This document shows, in pieces, positions 1 to 11,079 of a stretch of DNA of 64,000 nucleotides (positions within the stretch are counted from its first letter, which is position 1; the number at the start of each line of letters is the position of its first letter). The notes below the pieces were generated by a model, which searched no databases, was not told the DNA's origin, and was given only the letters and a program-made list of their open reading frames with translations. This DNA is from Ornithinimicrobium sediminis (GTDB taxonomy: Bacteria > Actinomycetota > Actinomycetes > Actinomycetales > Dermatophilaceae): positions 434,001-498,000 of the forward strand of contig NZ_JAJSDQ010000003.1 in NCBI RefSeq assembly GCF_021272345.1. The letters run 5' to 3'. The translations under genes and the position numbers were made by a program.

Positions 1-279
1 GTGTTCCTCGAGGTGCCCTCGGTGCGCGAGGACCTGCCGGGTCTGCCGGCGCCCACGCGGGGGAGCCTGACGGTCCTGGAGCGCGGGCCCGGCCTGCCGG
101 GGTCGGTGCTGCTCCCTGCGCTGGCGGCCGCCGACCTGCCCGCGCTGACCTACGCCTGGGTGGCGGGGGAGCAGGCGCTCGCGGCAGAAGCCCGGCGGCA
201 CCTGGTGCACGTGCGGGGGATGCCGAGGACCGCGGTGTACTTCTGCGCCTACTGGGTGCTGGGTCGTCCCCGCGGCTGA
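1..279 (+). CDS. Siderophore-interacting protein, C-terminal end (partial)
   Basis: The last 92 residues of a gene cut by the window edge. They match the end of the SIP/ViuB family of cytoplasmic FAD proteins, which reduce ferric siderophores to release iron. Visible family features are YAWVAGEQALAAEARRHL followed by a terminal YFCAYWVLGR stretch, the usual AGE...RRHLV...Y..YW ending of the domain. The GTG at base 1 is probably an internal codon, not the real start. The stop overlaps the convergent membrane-protein gene by about 30 bases. The family call rests only on this C-terminal piece. Confidence 0.7.
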   Translation: MFLEVPSVREDLPGLPAPTRGSLTVLERGPGLPGSVLLPALAAADLPALTYAWVAGEQALAAEARRHLVHVRGMPRTAVYFCAYWVLGRPRG

Positions 280-656
280 GCCCGGGGGGTGCCCGCGCGT
301 GCGGTGCGCCACAGCAGCACCGAGACCGCTGCCGCGAAGGGCGCCCAGAGCCGTTCGGGGGGAGAGGGCGAGGCGAGGTTCATCGGGACGCCGGCCCCGA
401 GCAGCAGGCTCCCCGCGGTGAGGGTCCGCGCCCGCCACGGCTCGGCGGGCCGGGGCCCCGTGGCCGCCAGGACCGCGACGGTGCCGAGGACACCGGCCGA
501 GACGGCGCTGCCGAGCCGCAGGTGAGCGGGCAGCCTCCCGCGGTGCTGACCGCCCCAGGCGGCCGCACCCCACGGCATACCGGCCGTCAGCCCGAGCTGG
601 AAGACGCACACGGCGCCGAGCCCGGCGGCCGCGAGACGTCCTGCCTCGTCGCTCAT
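249..656 (-). CDS. Small integral membrane protein, function unknown
   Basis: A 135-residue hydrophobic protein with about four predicted membrane spans. It has a Gly/Ala/Trp-rich stretch near the N-terminus (PWGAAAWGGQHRGRLP) of a kind I associate with uncharacterised actinobacterial membrane proteins. The ATG at 656 is preferred because it follows GAGGACGAGGGG. An upstream in-frame ATG at 686 would overlap the broken UvrA-like gene and has no better ribosome site. It lies directly downstream of that gene on the same strand. No catalytic motif is visible and I assign no function. Confidence 0.6.
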   Translation of the reverse strand: MSDEAGRLAAAGLGAVCVFQLGLTAGMPWGAAAWGGQHRGRLPAHLRLGSAVSAGVLGTVAVLAATGPRPAEPWRARTLTAGSLLLGAGVPMNLASPSPPERLWAPFAAAVSVLLWRTARAGTPRAQPRGRPSTQ

Positions 657-666
657 CCCCTCGTCC

Positions 667-2961
<2,295 letters not shown>

Positions 2962-3082
2962 CGTGCCTCCTCCGTCCGGCGGACGAGCCCGCCCCGACGG
3001 TGGCGCGGCCCCGCCCGTCATCGTCCCACCCTCCAGCAGGGTGCGGTCGGGCGGCGCACAGCGCGCCGTGGAGGATGGGGGT

Positions 3083-3790
3083 GTGGGCGACCTGCTGGGT
3101 GAGATCTGGGAGCGCGCCGGCACGACCCAGGCGCCGCCCAGCCAGCTCGCCGGGCTCGTCCTGGCCGTGGTGGCGCTGCTGCTCGTCGCCCAGCCCACGA
3201 CATACCGCTGGCTCCGGCAGGGCGCGACGGTCGTGCACGAGGCGGGGCACGCCCTGGTCGCGGTCCTGGTCGGGCGGCGGCTGTCCGGCATCCGGCTGCA
3301 CTCGGACACCTCGGGGCTGACCGTCTCGCGGGGCAGGGCGCGCGGCCCCGGCATGGTGGCGACCCTGCTCGCCGGCTACCCCGCCCCGGCCCTGGTCGGG
3401 CTGCTGGGGGCGTGGGTCCTCGGCCGGGGGTATGCCGTGGGGCTGCTGTGGGCGTCGGTCGCCGTCGCCGGGGTCCTGGTGCTCTTCGTCCGCAACCTCT
3501 ACGGGCTGTGGGTGCTGCTCGTCCTGGGAGCGGGGGTGGCCGTTGCCGGCTGGTGGCTGCCCCAGGAGGTGCTGGGGTGGCTGGCCTCCCTCCTGGTGTG
3601 GTCGCTGCTGCTCGCCGCGCCGAGGTCGGTCCTCGACCTGGCTCGCGCCGGGCGTCGCGGCTCCGGGAGCGACGCGGCGCAGCTCGCCGCGCTGACCAGG
3701 GTGCCGGCGGCGCTCTGGACGGGGCTGTTCCTGGTCGTCACCGTGGCCGCGCTGGGTGCCGGTGCCGCACTGCTGCTCGGGTGGTGGTGA
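3083..3790 (+). CDS. M50-type (M50B-like) membrane metalloprotease family protein
   Basis: 235 residues with about six membrane segments and the zinc-protease signature HEAGHALVAVLVG in the first third. This is typical of the M50B-like family of short integral membrane proteins. A second conserved stretch, GIRLHSDTSGLT, follows it. The GTG at 3083 is chosen because GGAGG lies nine bases upstream. The ATG at 3075 is out of frame. It is divergent from the UvrA-like gene across a 121-base gap and convergent with the ExoIII gene. Substrate unknown. Proteolytic activity is inferred only from HEAGH. Confidence 0.75.
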   Translation: MGDLLGEIWERAGTTQAPPSQLAGLVLAVVALLLVAQPTTYRWLRQGATVVHEAGHALVAVLVGRRLSGIRLHSDTSGLTVSRGRARGPGMVATLLAGYPAPALVGLLGAWVLGRGYAVGLLWASVAVAGVLVLFVRNLYGLWVLLVLGAGVAVAGWWLPQEVLGWLASLLVWSLLLAAPRSVLDLARAGRRGSGSDAAQLAALTRVPAALWTGLFLVVTVAALGAGAALLLGWW

Positions 3791-3793
3791 CCC

Positions 3794-4666
3794 TCAGAGG
3801 TCGTAGTCGACCACGACGGCGGCGTGGTCGCTGACGCGCTGCCCGGTGGCGGGCTCGGGCTTGCGGTCGACCTCGGCGGCGTAGGCGCTCCGCGCCAGCC
3901 GCGGGGTCGCGAGGTGGTAGTCGATGCGCCACCCGGAGTCCTTCTCGTAGGCCTGCCCCAGCCAGCTCCACCAGGTGTAGGGGCCCTCGCCGTCGGGGTG
4001 CAGGCGGCGCACGACGTCGACCATCCGGCGTGGGCCGAGCAGGCCGTCGACCCACTCCCGCTCCTCGGGCAGGAAGCCCTCCGCACGCTGGTGGCGCCGC
4101 CAGCTCGCCACGTCCATCGGGGTGTGTGCGACGTTGAGGTCGCCCGTGAGCAGCAGCTCACGACCGCTGCGCCTCGCGGACCGTCGAGCATGGTCGAGGT
4201 GCCGGGAGAACGCCGAGAGGAAGCGCATCTTGCGTTCGTACCTCGCGCCCCCGTCCGGTGCCTCGCGCATCCGCCGCGGGTCCTGCAGGTGCGCCGGCAG
4301 GCCGCCCTTGGGCAGGTAGAGACTGGCCACCGTCACCGGGTGGTCGGCGAGGTCGACCTCGACATAGCGGCCCTCGGTGACGAACTCGCGCAGCCCGCGC
4401 GCCAGCGGGAGACCCTCCGCGCCCCAGGTGCGCACGTCCACGGGCGGCCGGCGGGTGAGCACCGCGACGCCGTTGCGTCCGGCACGGTCACCCGGGTCGT
4501 AGGTCAGGTGGTAGCCCGCGAAGACGCCGGGTGGGACCTGCTCGGCCGGGCAGCGCACCTCCTGCAGCGCGATGACGTCGCACTCTCTCCGGTCGCGCCA
4601 GGCCTCGAACCCTCGACGCTGGGCAGCACGGATGCCGTTGACGTTGAAGCTGGCGACGCGGAGCAC
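3794..4666 (-). CDS. xth: Exodeoxyribonuclease III
   Basis: A 290-residue Xth/ExoA-family AP endonuclease and 3'-5' exonuclease acting in base-excision repair in the cytoplasm. Family motifs are complete: the N-terminal RVASFNVNGIRAA, the metal-binding Glu in IALQEVR (about residue 36), LLTGDLNVAH (about 172-181), GWRIDYHL, and the catalytic SDHAAV near 277. The start is GTG 4666, giving VLRVASFN. Earlier in-frame codons would only add residues not seen in the family. It lies 34 bases beyond the LacI gene on the same strand, so cotranscription is possible, but the functions are unrelated. Confidence 0.93.
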   Translation of the reverse strand: MLRVASFNVNGIRAAQRRGFEAWRDRRECDVIALQEVRCPAEQVPPGVFAGYHLTYDPGDRAGRNGVAVLTRRPPVDVRTWGAEGLPLARGLREFVTEGRYVEVDLADHPVTVASLYLPKGGLPAHLQDPRRMREAPDGGARYERKMRFLSAFSRHLDHARRSARRSGRELLLTGDLNVAHTPMDVASWRRHQRAEGFLPEEREWVDGLLGPRRMVDVVRRLHPDGEGPYTWWSWLGQAYEKDSGWRIDYHLATPRLARSAYAAEVDRKPEPATGQRVSDHAAVVVDYDL

Positions 4667-4700
4667 CCCCGCATCGTAGGCAGCGGGCGCCGTAGGCCCG

Positions 4701-5780
4701 TCAGGGGACCGGCTCAGGCCGCTGCGGTGTGGTGCGTCCCGCCATTCCCCGGGTGGACGCGCGCGCGACCAGCTCTGGCTGGAACACGACCTGCTGGTGC
4801 ACATGGTCCGGTGACGTGGTCTCGTCCAGCAGCAGCTCGGCGGCCTTGCGCCCGAGCTCCCTACGGGGCTGGCGCACCGAGGTCAGGGGCACCGCCGCGG
4901 CCGCCGCGAAGTCGATGTCGTCGTAGCCGACGATGGCGAGTTCCTCAGGCACACGCACCCCGAGCGCCACGCACTGCTGCAGCAGCCCCAGTGCCACGAG
5001 GTCGTTGGCGCAGAAGACCCCGGTCGGGCGTCGTCGACCCGACATCCCGGCGATGCGAGCCCCCGCGCCGCGGCCGGCCTCGACGGTCAGTCCCTCCGTC
5101 GCGACGTCGACCAGGGAGTCCGCAGGCAGCCCGGCGCTCTCGAGTGCGGCCCTGGCACCCGACCGACGGTCGCGCACCTGGCCGATCTGCTCCGGCCCGC
5201 CGACGAACGCGATCCGGCGGTGGCCGAGGTCGAGAAGGTGCTCGACGGCCAGCCGCCCGCCGAGCACGTCGTCCACGGCCACCGAACAGTGTGTGTCACC
5301 GCTCCTGGTGCGGTCCACGACGACGACGTGGGTGCCTCGTCGGGTCAGCCCGGCCAGGGCAGGGTTCTCCGGGTCGACCGGGGTGATGAGCACGCCCAGC
5401 ACGCGTTGCTGCTCGAGCAGGCTCAGGTAGGCGTCCTCGCGTTCGGCCACCTGGTCGCTGTTGCAGAGGAAGACGGACAGCTCTCTGCGCTCCGCCACGT
5501 CCTCGATCCCACGGGCGACGTCGCTGAAGAAGGGGTTGCTCCCGTCCAGCATCACGTAGGCCAGCACCCGGCTTCTCCCGGCACGCAGCTGTCGTGCCGA
5601 CTCGTTCCGGACGAACCCCAGCCCGGCCATCGCGCGCTCCACGCGCTCACGGGTCCGCGGGCTCACCCGCTCGGGACGGTTGAGGACGTTCGAGACCGTG
5701 CCCAGCGAGACTCCCGCCGCCGCAGCGACGTCCTTGACGCTCGGAGCGGATGCGCCGGTGGGGCGGTCGCTGTTCGTCAT
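4701..5780 (-). CDS. LacI-family transcriptional regulator, probable rhamnose repressor
   Basis: A 359-residue LacI/GalR regulator. The N-terminal helix-turn-helix and hinge span about residues 14-60 (SVKDVAAAAGVSLGTVSNVL), followed by a periplasmic-binding-protein-like effector domain with VFCANDLVALG and VGYDDIDFA. Start ATG 5780 follows AAGGACG. It is divergent from the rhamnose operon and the shared 222-base gap carries LacI-type operator sequences on both sides. It therefore most likely represses the operon and itself until a rhamnose-derived inducer binds. The inducer is inferred from gene order alone. Confidence 0.9.
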   Translation of the reverse strand: MTNSDRPTGASAPSVKDVAAAAGVSLGTVSNVLNRPERVSPRTRERVERAMAGLGFVRNESARQLRAGRSRVLAYVMLDGSNPFFSDVARGIEDVAERRELSVFLCNSDQVAEREDAYLSLLEQQRVLGVLITPVDPENPALAGLTRRGTHVVVVDRTRSGDTHCSVAVDDVLGGRLAVEHLLDLGHRRIAFVGGPEQIGQVRDRRSGARAALESAGLPADSLVDVATEGLTVEAGRGAGARIAGMSGRRRPTGVFCANDLVALGLLQQCVALGVRVPEELAIVGYDDIDFAAAAAVPLTSVRQPRRELGRKAAELLLDETTSPDHVHQQVVFQPELVARASTRGMAGRTTPQRPEPVP

Positions 5781-5798
5781 CGTCCTTGTCGGGGGGAG

Positions 5799-5815
5799 TT
5801 GAAACGTCGAAATTG
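5799..5815. promoter_or_regulatory. Candidate LacI-type operator in front of the regulator gene
   Basis: TTGAAACGTCGAAATTG shares the TGAAAC half-site of the operator at 5970-5981. It lies between the regulator's -10 box and its start codon, where a repressor would block transcription. The second half is imperfect, so this is a weaker call than the operon-side site. Confidence 0.45.
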
Positions 5816-5826
5816 ATGTCGTGCCG

Positions 5827-5832
5827 AGCCTA
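5827..5832 (-). promoter_or_regulatory. -10 box of the LacI-type regulator gene
   Basis: TAGGCT on the minus strand, 47 bases upstream of the regulator's ATG, has the form of the -10 boxes seen elsewhere in the window. No good -35 is visible. Confidence 0.45.
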
Positions 5833-5924
5833 TCCCAGCGCCCCCACGAAGGGGTACCCCAGGACCGACCTGCCCTTTCGTGCGGAAGGCGTCGTTCGAC
5901 TGCCCAACGGGTGCGCCGAGGGTC

Positions 5925-5953
5925 TTGACTCCGCTGTGGGGGTCCCCTACTGT
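5925..5953 (+). promoter_or_regulatory. Sigma-70-type promoter of the rhamnose operon
   Basis: TTGACT at 5925-5930 and TACTGT at 5948-5953 are separated by exactly 17 bases. It is the best -35/-10 pair seen in the window. Transcription would start near 5960, just upstream of the operator at 5970, so a bound repressor would block it. Confidence 0.7.
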
Positions 5954-5969
5954 TGCCGGACATCAGATA

Positions 5970-5981
5970 TGAAACCTTTCA
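5970..5981. promoter_or_regulatory. LacI-family operator of the rhamnose operon
   Basis: TGAAACCTTTCA is an inverted repeat (TGAAA / TTTCA around CC) of the form bound by LacI-family regulators. It lies 17 bases past the -10 box and 10 bases before the Shine-Dalgarno sequence, the standard place for a blocking operator. Confidence 0.7.
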
Positions 5982-6002
5982 ATCGTCAATGGAGACGGAC
6001 CC

Positions 6003-7514
6003 ATGGCAGAGCACCCCCCTCCCGCGTTGGAGCTTCGTGACGCGAGCAAGTCGTTCGGGCCGGTGGTGGCGCTGCGTCGGGGGACCCTCGTGGCACGCTC
6101 CGGCTCCATCCATGCCCTCGTGGGCGAGAACGGTGCCGGCAAGTCCACCATCGTGAAGATCATCGCCGGGCTCTACCGACGCGACAGCGGCGACTACCTC
6201 CTGGACGGGCAGCCGGTGGACTTCTCCTCCACGTCCGAGGCGAAGGCACGGGGTGTCGCGGTGATCTACCAGGAGCCGACGCTGTTCCCGGACCTCTCCG
6301 TGACCGAGAACATCTTCATGGGGCGCCACCTGCTCGGCAAGGGCCGGCGCATCGACAGGGCCGCGATGTATGCGGAGGTGGAGCGCCTCTTCTCGGGTCT
6401 CGGGGTGCACATCGACCCGCGCCGCCCGGCGCTCGGCCTGTCGATCGCGGACCAGCAGATCGTGGAGATCGCCAAGGCCATCTCGCTGGATGCGCGGGTG
6501 CTGATCATGGACGAGCCGACCGCAGCACTGAGCGGCGTCGAGGTCGAGCGGCTCTTCACCGTGGCACGGGCTCTGCGGGACGAGGGTCGTGCGCTGGTGT
6601 TCATCTCCCACCGTTTCGACGAGGTGTTCGCCCTGTGCGACACGGTGACGGTGATGAGGGACGGTGACTACGTCGACACCATGGCCATCGACGAGACCGA
6701 TCCCGGCGAGATCGTGGCCCTCATGGTCGGTCGCGAGGTCGGTGACCTCTTCCCGAAGACACCCGCCGACGTCGGCGACCCGGTGCTGCGGGTCGAAGGC
6801 CTCACGTCGGCGGGCACCTTCCACGACATCGACTTCGAGGTCCGCGCGGGGGAGATCGTGGCGCTGGCCGGGCTGGTCGGCGCCGGGCGCAGCGAGATCG
6901 CACGTGCCGTCTTCGGCATCGACCGGTACGACGCGGGCACCGTGACCATCGGCGGTGCCCCGGTGACCGCAGGCAGCCCGCGCGCGGCGATCCGAGCCGG
7001 CATGGCCCTCGTCCCTGAGGACCGTCGCCAGCAGGGGCTGGTGACCGACTCCTCCATCGCGCGCAACATCGCGTCGGTCATCCGGCGTGGCCTGGCCAGG
7101 ACCGGGGTCCTCACCAGCGCAGCAGAGGCAGGCGCTGCCGGGCCGTGGGCGTCCCGTCTCGAGGTGAAGACCCACGCGCTCGACATGCCGGCGGCGACCA
7201 TGAGCGGCGGCAACCAGCAGAAGGTGGTCATCGCGAAATGGCTGGCGACCGAACCGGTCCTGCTGGTCATCGACGAGCCCACCCGGGGCATCGACGTGGG
7301 CACGAAGGCAGAGGTGCACCGGCTCCTCTCGGAGCTCGCCGGTCAGGGACTGGCGATCCTCATGATCTCCTCCGAGCTGCCTGAGGTGCTCGGGATGGCC
7401 GACCGCGTCCTGGTCGTGAGCGAAGGGCGCATCACGGACGAGATCTCGCGAGCCGACGCCACCGCGGAGCGTGTCATGCGTGCGGCCACACAGAGCACGG
7501 GGGCACACGCGTGA
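6003..7514 (+). CDS. rhaT: Rhamnose ABC transporter, ATP-binding protein
   Basis: A 503-residue, two-domain ATPase of the RbsA/sugar class that powers uptake of a monosaccharide through the permeases encoded next. Domain 1 has Walker A GENGAGKST (about 41-49), an IADQQIVEIAKA signature and Walker B VLIMDEPTAALS. Domain 2 has the degenerate GLVGAGRSEIAR loop typical of this class, then MSGGNQQKVVIAKWL and LLVIDEPTRGID. ATG 6003 has GGAG eight bases upstream. It is the first gene of the operon and its stop overlaps the next start by four bases. Rhamnose specificity is inferred from the downstream catabolic genes. Confidence 0.92.
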   Translation: MAEHPPPALELRDASKSFGPVVALRRGTLVARSGSIHALVGENGAGKSTIVKIIAGLYRRDSGDYLLDGQPVDFSSTSEAKARGVAVIYQEPTLFPDLSVTENIFMGRHLLGKGRRIDRAAMYAEVERLFSGLGVHIDPRRPALGLSIADQQIVEIAKAISLDARVLIMDEPTAALSGVEVERLFTVARALRDEGRALVFISHRFDEVFALCDTVTVMRDGDYVDTMAIDETDPGEIVALMVGREVGDLFPKTPADVGDPVLRVEGLTSAGTFHDIDFEVRAGEIVALAGLVGAGRSEIARAVFGIDRYDAGTVTIGGAPVTAGSPRAAIRAGMALVPEDRRQQGLVTDSSIARNIASVIRRGLARTGVLTSAAEAGAAGPWASRLEVKTHALDMPAATMSGGNQQKVVIAKWLATEPVLLVIDEPTRGIDVGTKAEVHRLLSELAGQGLAILMISSELPEVLGMADRVLVVSEGRITDEISRADATAERVMRAATQSTGAHA

Positions 7515-8590
7515 GCACACCGACCCACGAGCGCGCCGCGAGCCATCCTCACCATGCGGACCAGGACCGTCTGGTCCAGCCTTCACAGCTGTCACCGGCC
7601 CGCCGGGCCCTCGCCACCGTGCTGCACTCCCGGGAGCTCGCCATCCTCCTGGTCCTCGCCCTCGTCATCGCGGTGGCGACGGTGCGCAACCCCACCTTCC
7701 TGTTCAGCGGCAACAGCTGGCGGGACCTCCTGCTCACGCCGTCCATGCTCGTGGTGCTCGCCGTGGGCCAGGCGGTGGTGATCATCACGCGCAACGTGGA
7801 CCTCTCCGTCGGGTCCACGCTCGCCCTGACCGCCTACCTCACCGGGCGGCTGTTCATCGACCTGCCGGGCATCCCGATCGTGGCCGTGGTCGTGGCCGGG
7901 CTCCTGGTGGGCGGCCTTCTCGGACTGGTCAACGGCGTCCTGGTCGCGGTGGGCAAGGTGCCCGCACTCGTCATCACGCTCGGCACGCTCTACATCTACC
8001 GCGGCATCGTCCTCACCTGGGCAGGCAGCGACCGCATCAACGCCTCAGACCTGCCCCGGTCCTTCCTGTCGCTGGGCACCCGGCAGGTCCTCAGCATCCC
8101 GGTCCTCACGCTGGTGGCCCTGGTGGTGCTGCTGAGCGTCGGCTACTACCTGCAGACGGCCCGAGGCGGGCGGGAGATGTACGCGATCGGCTCCGACCCG
8201 GATGCTGCGGTGCTGTACGGGCTCGACGTCCGGCGGCGCGTGCTCACCGCGTTCGTGCTGAGTGGTGCCCTGGCCGGTCTGGCGGGTGTGATGTATGCGG
8301 CACGCTACGGGACGGTGAGCGCCGGCGCCGGCGTGGGGATGGAGCTGGAAGCGGTCGCCGCGGTGGTGATCGGCGGGGTGGCCATCTTCGGGGGCAGCGG
8401 GACCGTGTGGGGAGCGGCGATCGGAGCAGTGCTGCTCGTCACCATCAACCGGGCCCTGCCCATCCTCGGCATCCCGGACTTCTGGCAGCGGGCCGTGGTC
8501 GGTGCCCTGATCATCGGTGCGATCGTCCTCGACCGGGTCCTCGCCGACCGGCGACGCCGCACCCTCGCCGAAGCAAGGGACGAGTCATGA
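7511..8590 (+). CDS. rhaP: Rhamnose ABC transporter permease
   Basis: A 359-residue inner-membrane permease of the ribose/xylose/rhamnose class (BPD_transp_2). It has eight to ten hydrophobic segments and the family motifs TRNVDLSVGSTLALTA and GGVAIFGGSGTVWGA. The charged N-terminal 35 residues precede the first span. The GTG start at 7511 is translationally coupled (GTGA) to the ATPase stop, and its own stop overlaps the next permease start. It should pair with the second permease to form a heterodimeric channel. Confidence 0.9.
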   Translation: MSTPTHERAASHPHHADQDRLVQPSQLSPARRALATVLHSRELAILLVLALVIAVATVRNPTFLFSGNSWRDLLLTPSMLVVLAVGQAVVIITRNVDLSVGSTLALTAYLTGRLFIDLPGIPIVAVVVAGLLVGGLLGLVNGVLVAVGKVPALVITLGTLYIYRGIVLTWAGSDRINASDLPRSFLSLGTRQVLSIPVLTLVALVVLLSVGYYLQTARGGREMYAIGSDPDAAVLYGLDVRRRVLTAFVLSGALAGLAGVMYAARYGTVSAGAGVGMELEAVAAVVIGGVAIFGGSGTVWGAAIGAVLLVTINRALPILGIPDFWQRAVVGALIIGAIVLDRVLADRRRRTLAEARDES

Positions 8591-9642
8591 CCCGCACCTA
8601 CGTGTCGCACTCCCATCCCTGGTGGCGCCGGGCCCTGGTCACGCGGGAGGTCGGGATCATCGCCCTCCTGGCGGCTGTCTTCGCCTACGCCTCGGTGGCC
8701 GTGGCGAACTTCGCCGGGCCGCTCACAGTGACCTTCCTGCTGCTGGACGTGGCACCGATCCTGCTCATCGCCCTGCCCATGGCCCTCATCATCGTGACCG
8801 GCGAGATCGACCTCTCGGTCGCCAGCGTCGTCGGGCTGAGCAGCGTCCTGGTCGGGGTGCTCTACCAGGCCGGTCTGCCGATGGCCGTGGCGGCCGTGCT
8901 GGCGCTCGCGGCCGGCGGGGCCGCAGGGGCGTTCAACGGCTACCTCGTCGCCTACGTGGGCCTGCCCTCGCTCGCCGTGACGATCGGCTCGTTGGCACTC
9001 TTCCGGGGTCTGGCCGTCGGGCTCCTGGGCACCACCGCTGTGACCAGCTTCCCGACCGGATGGACGTCGGTGGCCACAGGCACCATCGGCGACAGCCGGA
9101 TCCCCCTGGTCGTGCTGCCCTTCCTGGTGCTGCTGGCGGTGTTCACGTACCTGCTGCACTTCTCCGCGTTCGGACGGGGCATCTTCGACATCGGGCTCAA
9201 CAAGGAGGCCGCACGCTTCAGCGGGGTGGACGTCGCCCGGACGAAGCTCATCCTGTTCGTGCTCTCGGGAGTGGTGTCCGCCTTCGCCGGGATCTACTTC
9301 ACCCTCAGGTTCGGCAGTGCCCGGGGCGACAACGCGACAGGGCTCGAGCTGCAGGTGGTCGCTGCTGTCCTGCTCGGAGGTGTCTCGATCTTCGGAGGGC
9401 GCGGGCGGCTGCACGGGGTGGTGGCCGGGGTGCTGCTGATCGGCGTCATCTCCAGCGCTCTCCGTCTGGAGGGCGTCACCGTCAACATCATCAACATCAT
9501 CATCGGGCTGCTCCTCGTCGCCTCGGTGGTCTCCCCCAACGTCCTGGCATGGGCCTCGCAGCAGGCATCCAGGCGGCATCGACGGGCCCATGCGGCTCCC
9601 ACGCACGAGCCGACCGGCGCCGTGCACCCACAAGGAAGGTGA
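8587..9642 (+). CDS. rhaQ: Rhamnose ABC transporter permease, second subunit
   Basis: A 351-residue permease paralogous to its upstream neighbour, with multiple membrane spans, TGEIDLSVASVVGLSS in the first half and GGVSIFGGRGRLHGV near the end. Start ATG 8587 sits in ATGA overlapping the previous stop. A longer reading frame is open upstream but only shadows the preceding permease. Two distinct permeases with one double ATPase is the organisation of the rhamnose transporter described in Rhizobium leguminosarum. The ribose system uses one permease. Confidence 0.9.
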   Translation: MTRTYVSHSHPWWRRALVTREVGIIALLAAVFAYASVAVANFAGPLTVTFLLLDVAPILLIALPMALIIVTGEIDLSVASVVGLSSVLVGVLYQAGLPMAVAAVLALAAGGAAGAFNGYLVAYVGLPSLAVTIGSLALFRGLAVGLLGTTAVTSFPTGWTSVATGTIGDSRIPLVVLPFLVLLAVFTYLLHFSAFGRGIFDIGLNKEAARFSGVDVARTKLILFVLSGVVSAFAGIYFTLRFGSARGDNATGLELQVVAAVLLGGVSIFGGRGRLHGVVAGVLLIGVISSALRLEGVTVNIINIIIGLLLVASVVSPNVLAWASQQASRRHRRAHAAPTHEPTGAVHPQGR

Positions 9643-9645
9643 ACC

Positions 9646-10686
9646 ATGAACACTCTCTCCCGCGCATCCCGCGCCACCCTGGTGGCCGCCACCGCGGCGC
9701 TGGTGCTCAGCGCCTGCGGCGGCAGCGACGACGACACGAGCTCGGAGGGCACCGGCGACGGCGGCTCCTCGGATGACATGACCGTGACGTTCCTGCCCAA
9801 GAACCTCGGCAACCCCTACTTCGACACCAGCAGCACCGGTGGAGAGGCCGCGGCGGAGGAGTTCGGCGGCACCTTCGAGGAGGTCGGTCCGCAGGAGGCC
9901 ACTCCCGACGGCCAGGTGCAGTACATCAACACCGCGGCTCAGCAGGGAGTCTCGGCCCTCGTCGTCTCGGCCAACGACCCCACCGCCATCGGGGCAGCGC
10001 TCGACCAGGCTCGTGACGCCGGCACGAAGGTCGTCACCTTCGACTCCGACACCGAGCCGCAGTTCCGTGACGTGTTCGTCAACCAGGCCGACGCCGAGGG
10101 CATCGCCCGTGCGCAGGTGGACCTGATCGCAGAGCAGATCGACGGGGACGGCCAGATCGCCATCCTCTCGGCGAGCGCCAACGCCACCAACCAGAACGCC
10201 TGGATCGAGCTGATGGAGGAGGAGCTGGCCGCCAACCACCCTGACATCGAGCTCGTCGAGACCGTCTACGGCGACGACGACGACCAGATGTCCTTCGACC
10301 GGACGGCTGCCCTCCTGCAGACCTACCCCGACCTCGAGGGCATCGTCTCGCCGACCACCGTCGGCATCGCGGCCGCAGCGCGGTATCTCTCGGACTCCGA
10401 CTTCCAGGGCGAGGTGGCCCTCACCGGCCTCGGCACCCCCAACCAGATGCGGGAGTACGTGCAGGACGGGACGGTGGAGGCGTTCGCCCTGTGGAACCCC
10501 GAGGACCTCGGCTACCTCGCGGCCTTCACCGCGCACGCGCTGGTCAACGGCGACATCACAGGTGAGGAGGGGGACACCTTCGAGGCCGGACGGCTCGGTG
10601 AGTACACCGTCGGGGCAGACGGCGTCGTCCTGCTCGGCGACCCGTTCGTCTTCGACGCCGACAACATCGACGACTTCGACTTCTGA
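9646..10686 (+). CDS. rhaS: Rhamnose ABC transporter substrate-binding lipoprotein
   Basis: A 346-residue periplasmic-binding-protein-like lipoprotein that would capture sugar outside the membrane. The signal sequence ends in a lipobox, LSAC, with acylated Cys24. An acidic Ser/Gly linker follows, then the sugar-binding fold starting VTFLPKNLGNPYFDT. That form is characteristic of rhamnose/AI-2-type binding proteins. Three bases separate it from the permease gene. It should deliver substrate to the two permeases. Confidence 0.92.
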   Translation: MNTLSRASRATLVAATAALVLSACGGSDDDTSSEGTGDGGSSDDMTVTFLPKNLGNPYFDTSSTGGEAAAEEFGGTFEEVGPQEATPDGQVQYINTAAQQGVSALVVSANDPTAIGAALDQARDAGTKVVTFDSDTEPQFRDVFVNQADAEGIARAQVDLIAEQIDGDGQIAILSASANATNQNAWIELMEEELAANHPDIELVETVYGDDDDQMSFDRTAALLQTYPDLEGIVSPTTVGIAAAARYLSDSDFQGEVALTGLGTPNQMREYVQDGTVEAFALWNPEDLGYLAAFTAHALVNGDITGEEGDTFEAGRLGEYTVGADGVVLLGDPFVFDADNIDDFDF

Positions 10687-10689
10687 GCC

Positions 10690-11079
10690 ATGTCCGATCC
10701 GACCGAGGCCCGTCCGATGGAGCGAGTCTGCTTCCAGCTCCAGGTGATCCCGGAGCGGATCGAGGAGTACCGGGAGCGGCACGCAGCAGTCTGGCCCGAG
10801 ATGCTGCGTGCCCTCCGGGAGACGGGGTGGCACAACTACTCCCTCTTCCTGCGCGACGACGGGCTGCTCATCGGCTACTTCGAGACGCCGTCCCTCGACG
10901 AGGCCCTCAGCGGCATGGCGGAGCGGGACGTCAACCGGCGTTGGCAGGCCGAGATGGCCGAGCTCTTCGAGGACCTCGGTGGGGCGCGTCCTGACAGCGG
11001 GTTCACCCGTCTGCACGAGGTCTTCCACCTCGGTGACGAGCAGACGTCCGACACATCACGAGGAGCACCGACCACATGA
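10690..11079 (+). CDS. rhaM: L-rhamnose mutarotase
   Basis: A 129-residue protein of the RhaM/RhaU family, a dimeric alpha/beta barrel that interconverts alpha and beta anomers of L-rhamnose. The conserved stretches ERVCFQLQVIPERIEEYRER, HAAVWPEM (with the catalytic His) and NYSLFLRDDG are all present, ending in LHEVFHL. It lies three bases after the binding-protein gene and its stop overlaps the isomerase start (ATGA). This gene is the clearest proof that the operon is for rhamnose. Confidence 0.93.
   Translation: MSDPTEARPMERVCFQLQVIPERIEEYRERHAAVWPEMLRALRETGWHNYSLFLRDDGLLIGYFETPSLDEALSGMAERDVNRRWQAEMAELFEDLGGARPDSGFTRLHEVFHLGDEQTSDTSRGAPTT

Noticed and set aside
8305-11028. A 907-codon open frame on the minus strand
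   Set aside because: It is an antisense shadow of the rhamnose transporter, mutarotase and isomerase genes, with no recognisable domain and composition typical of reversed GC-rich coding.
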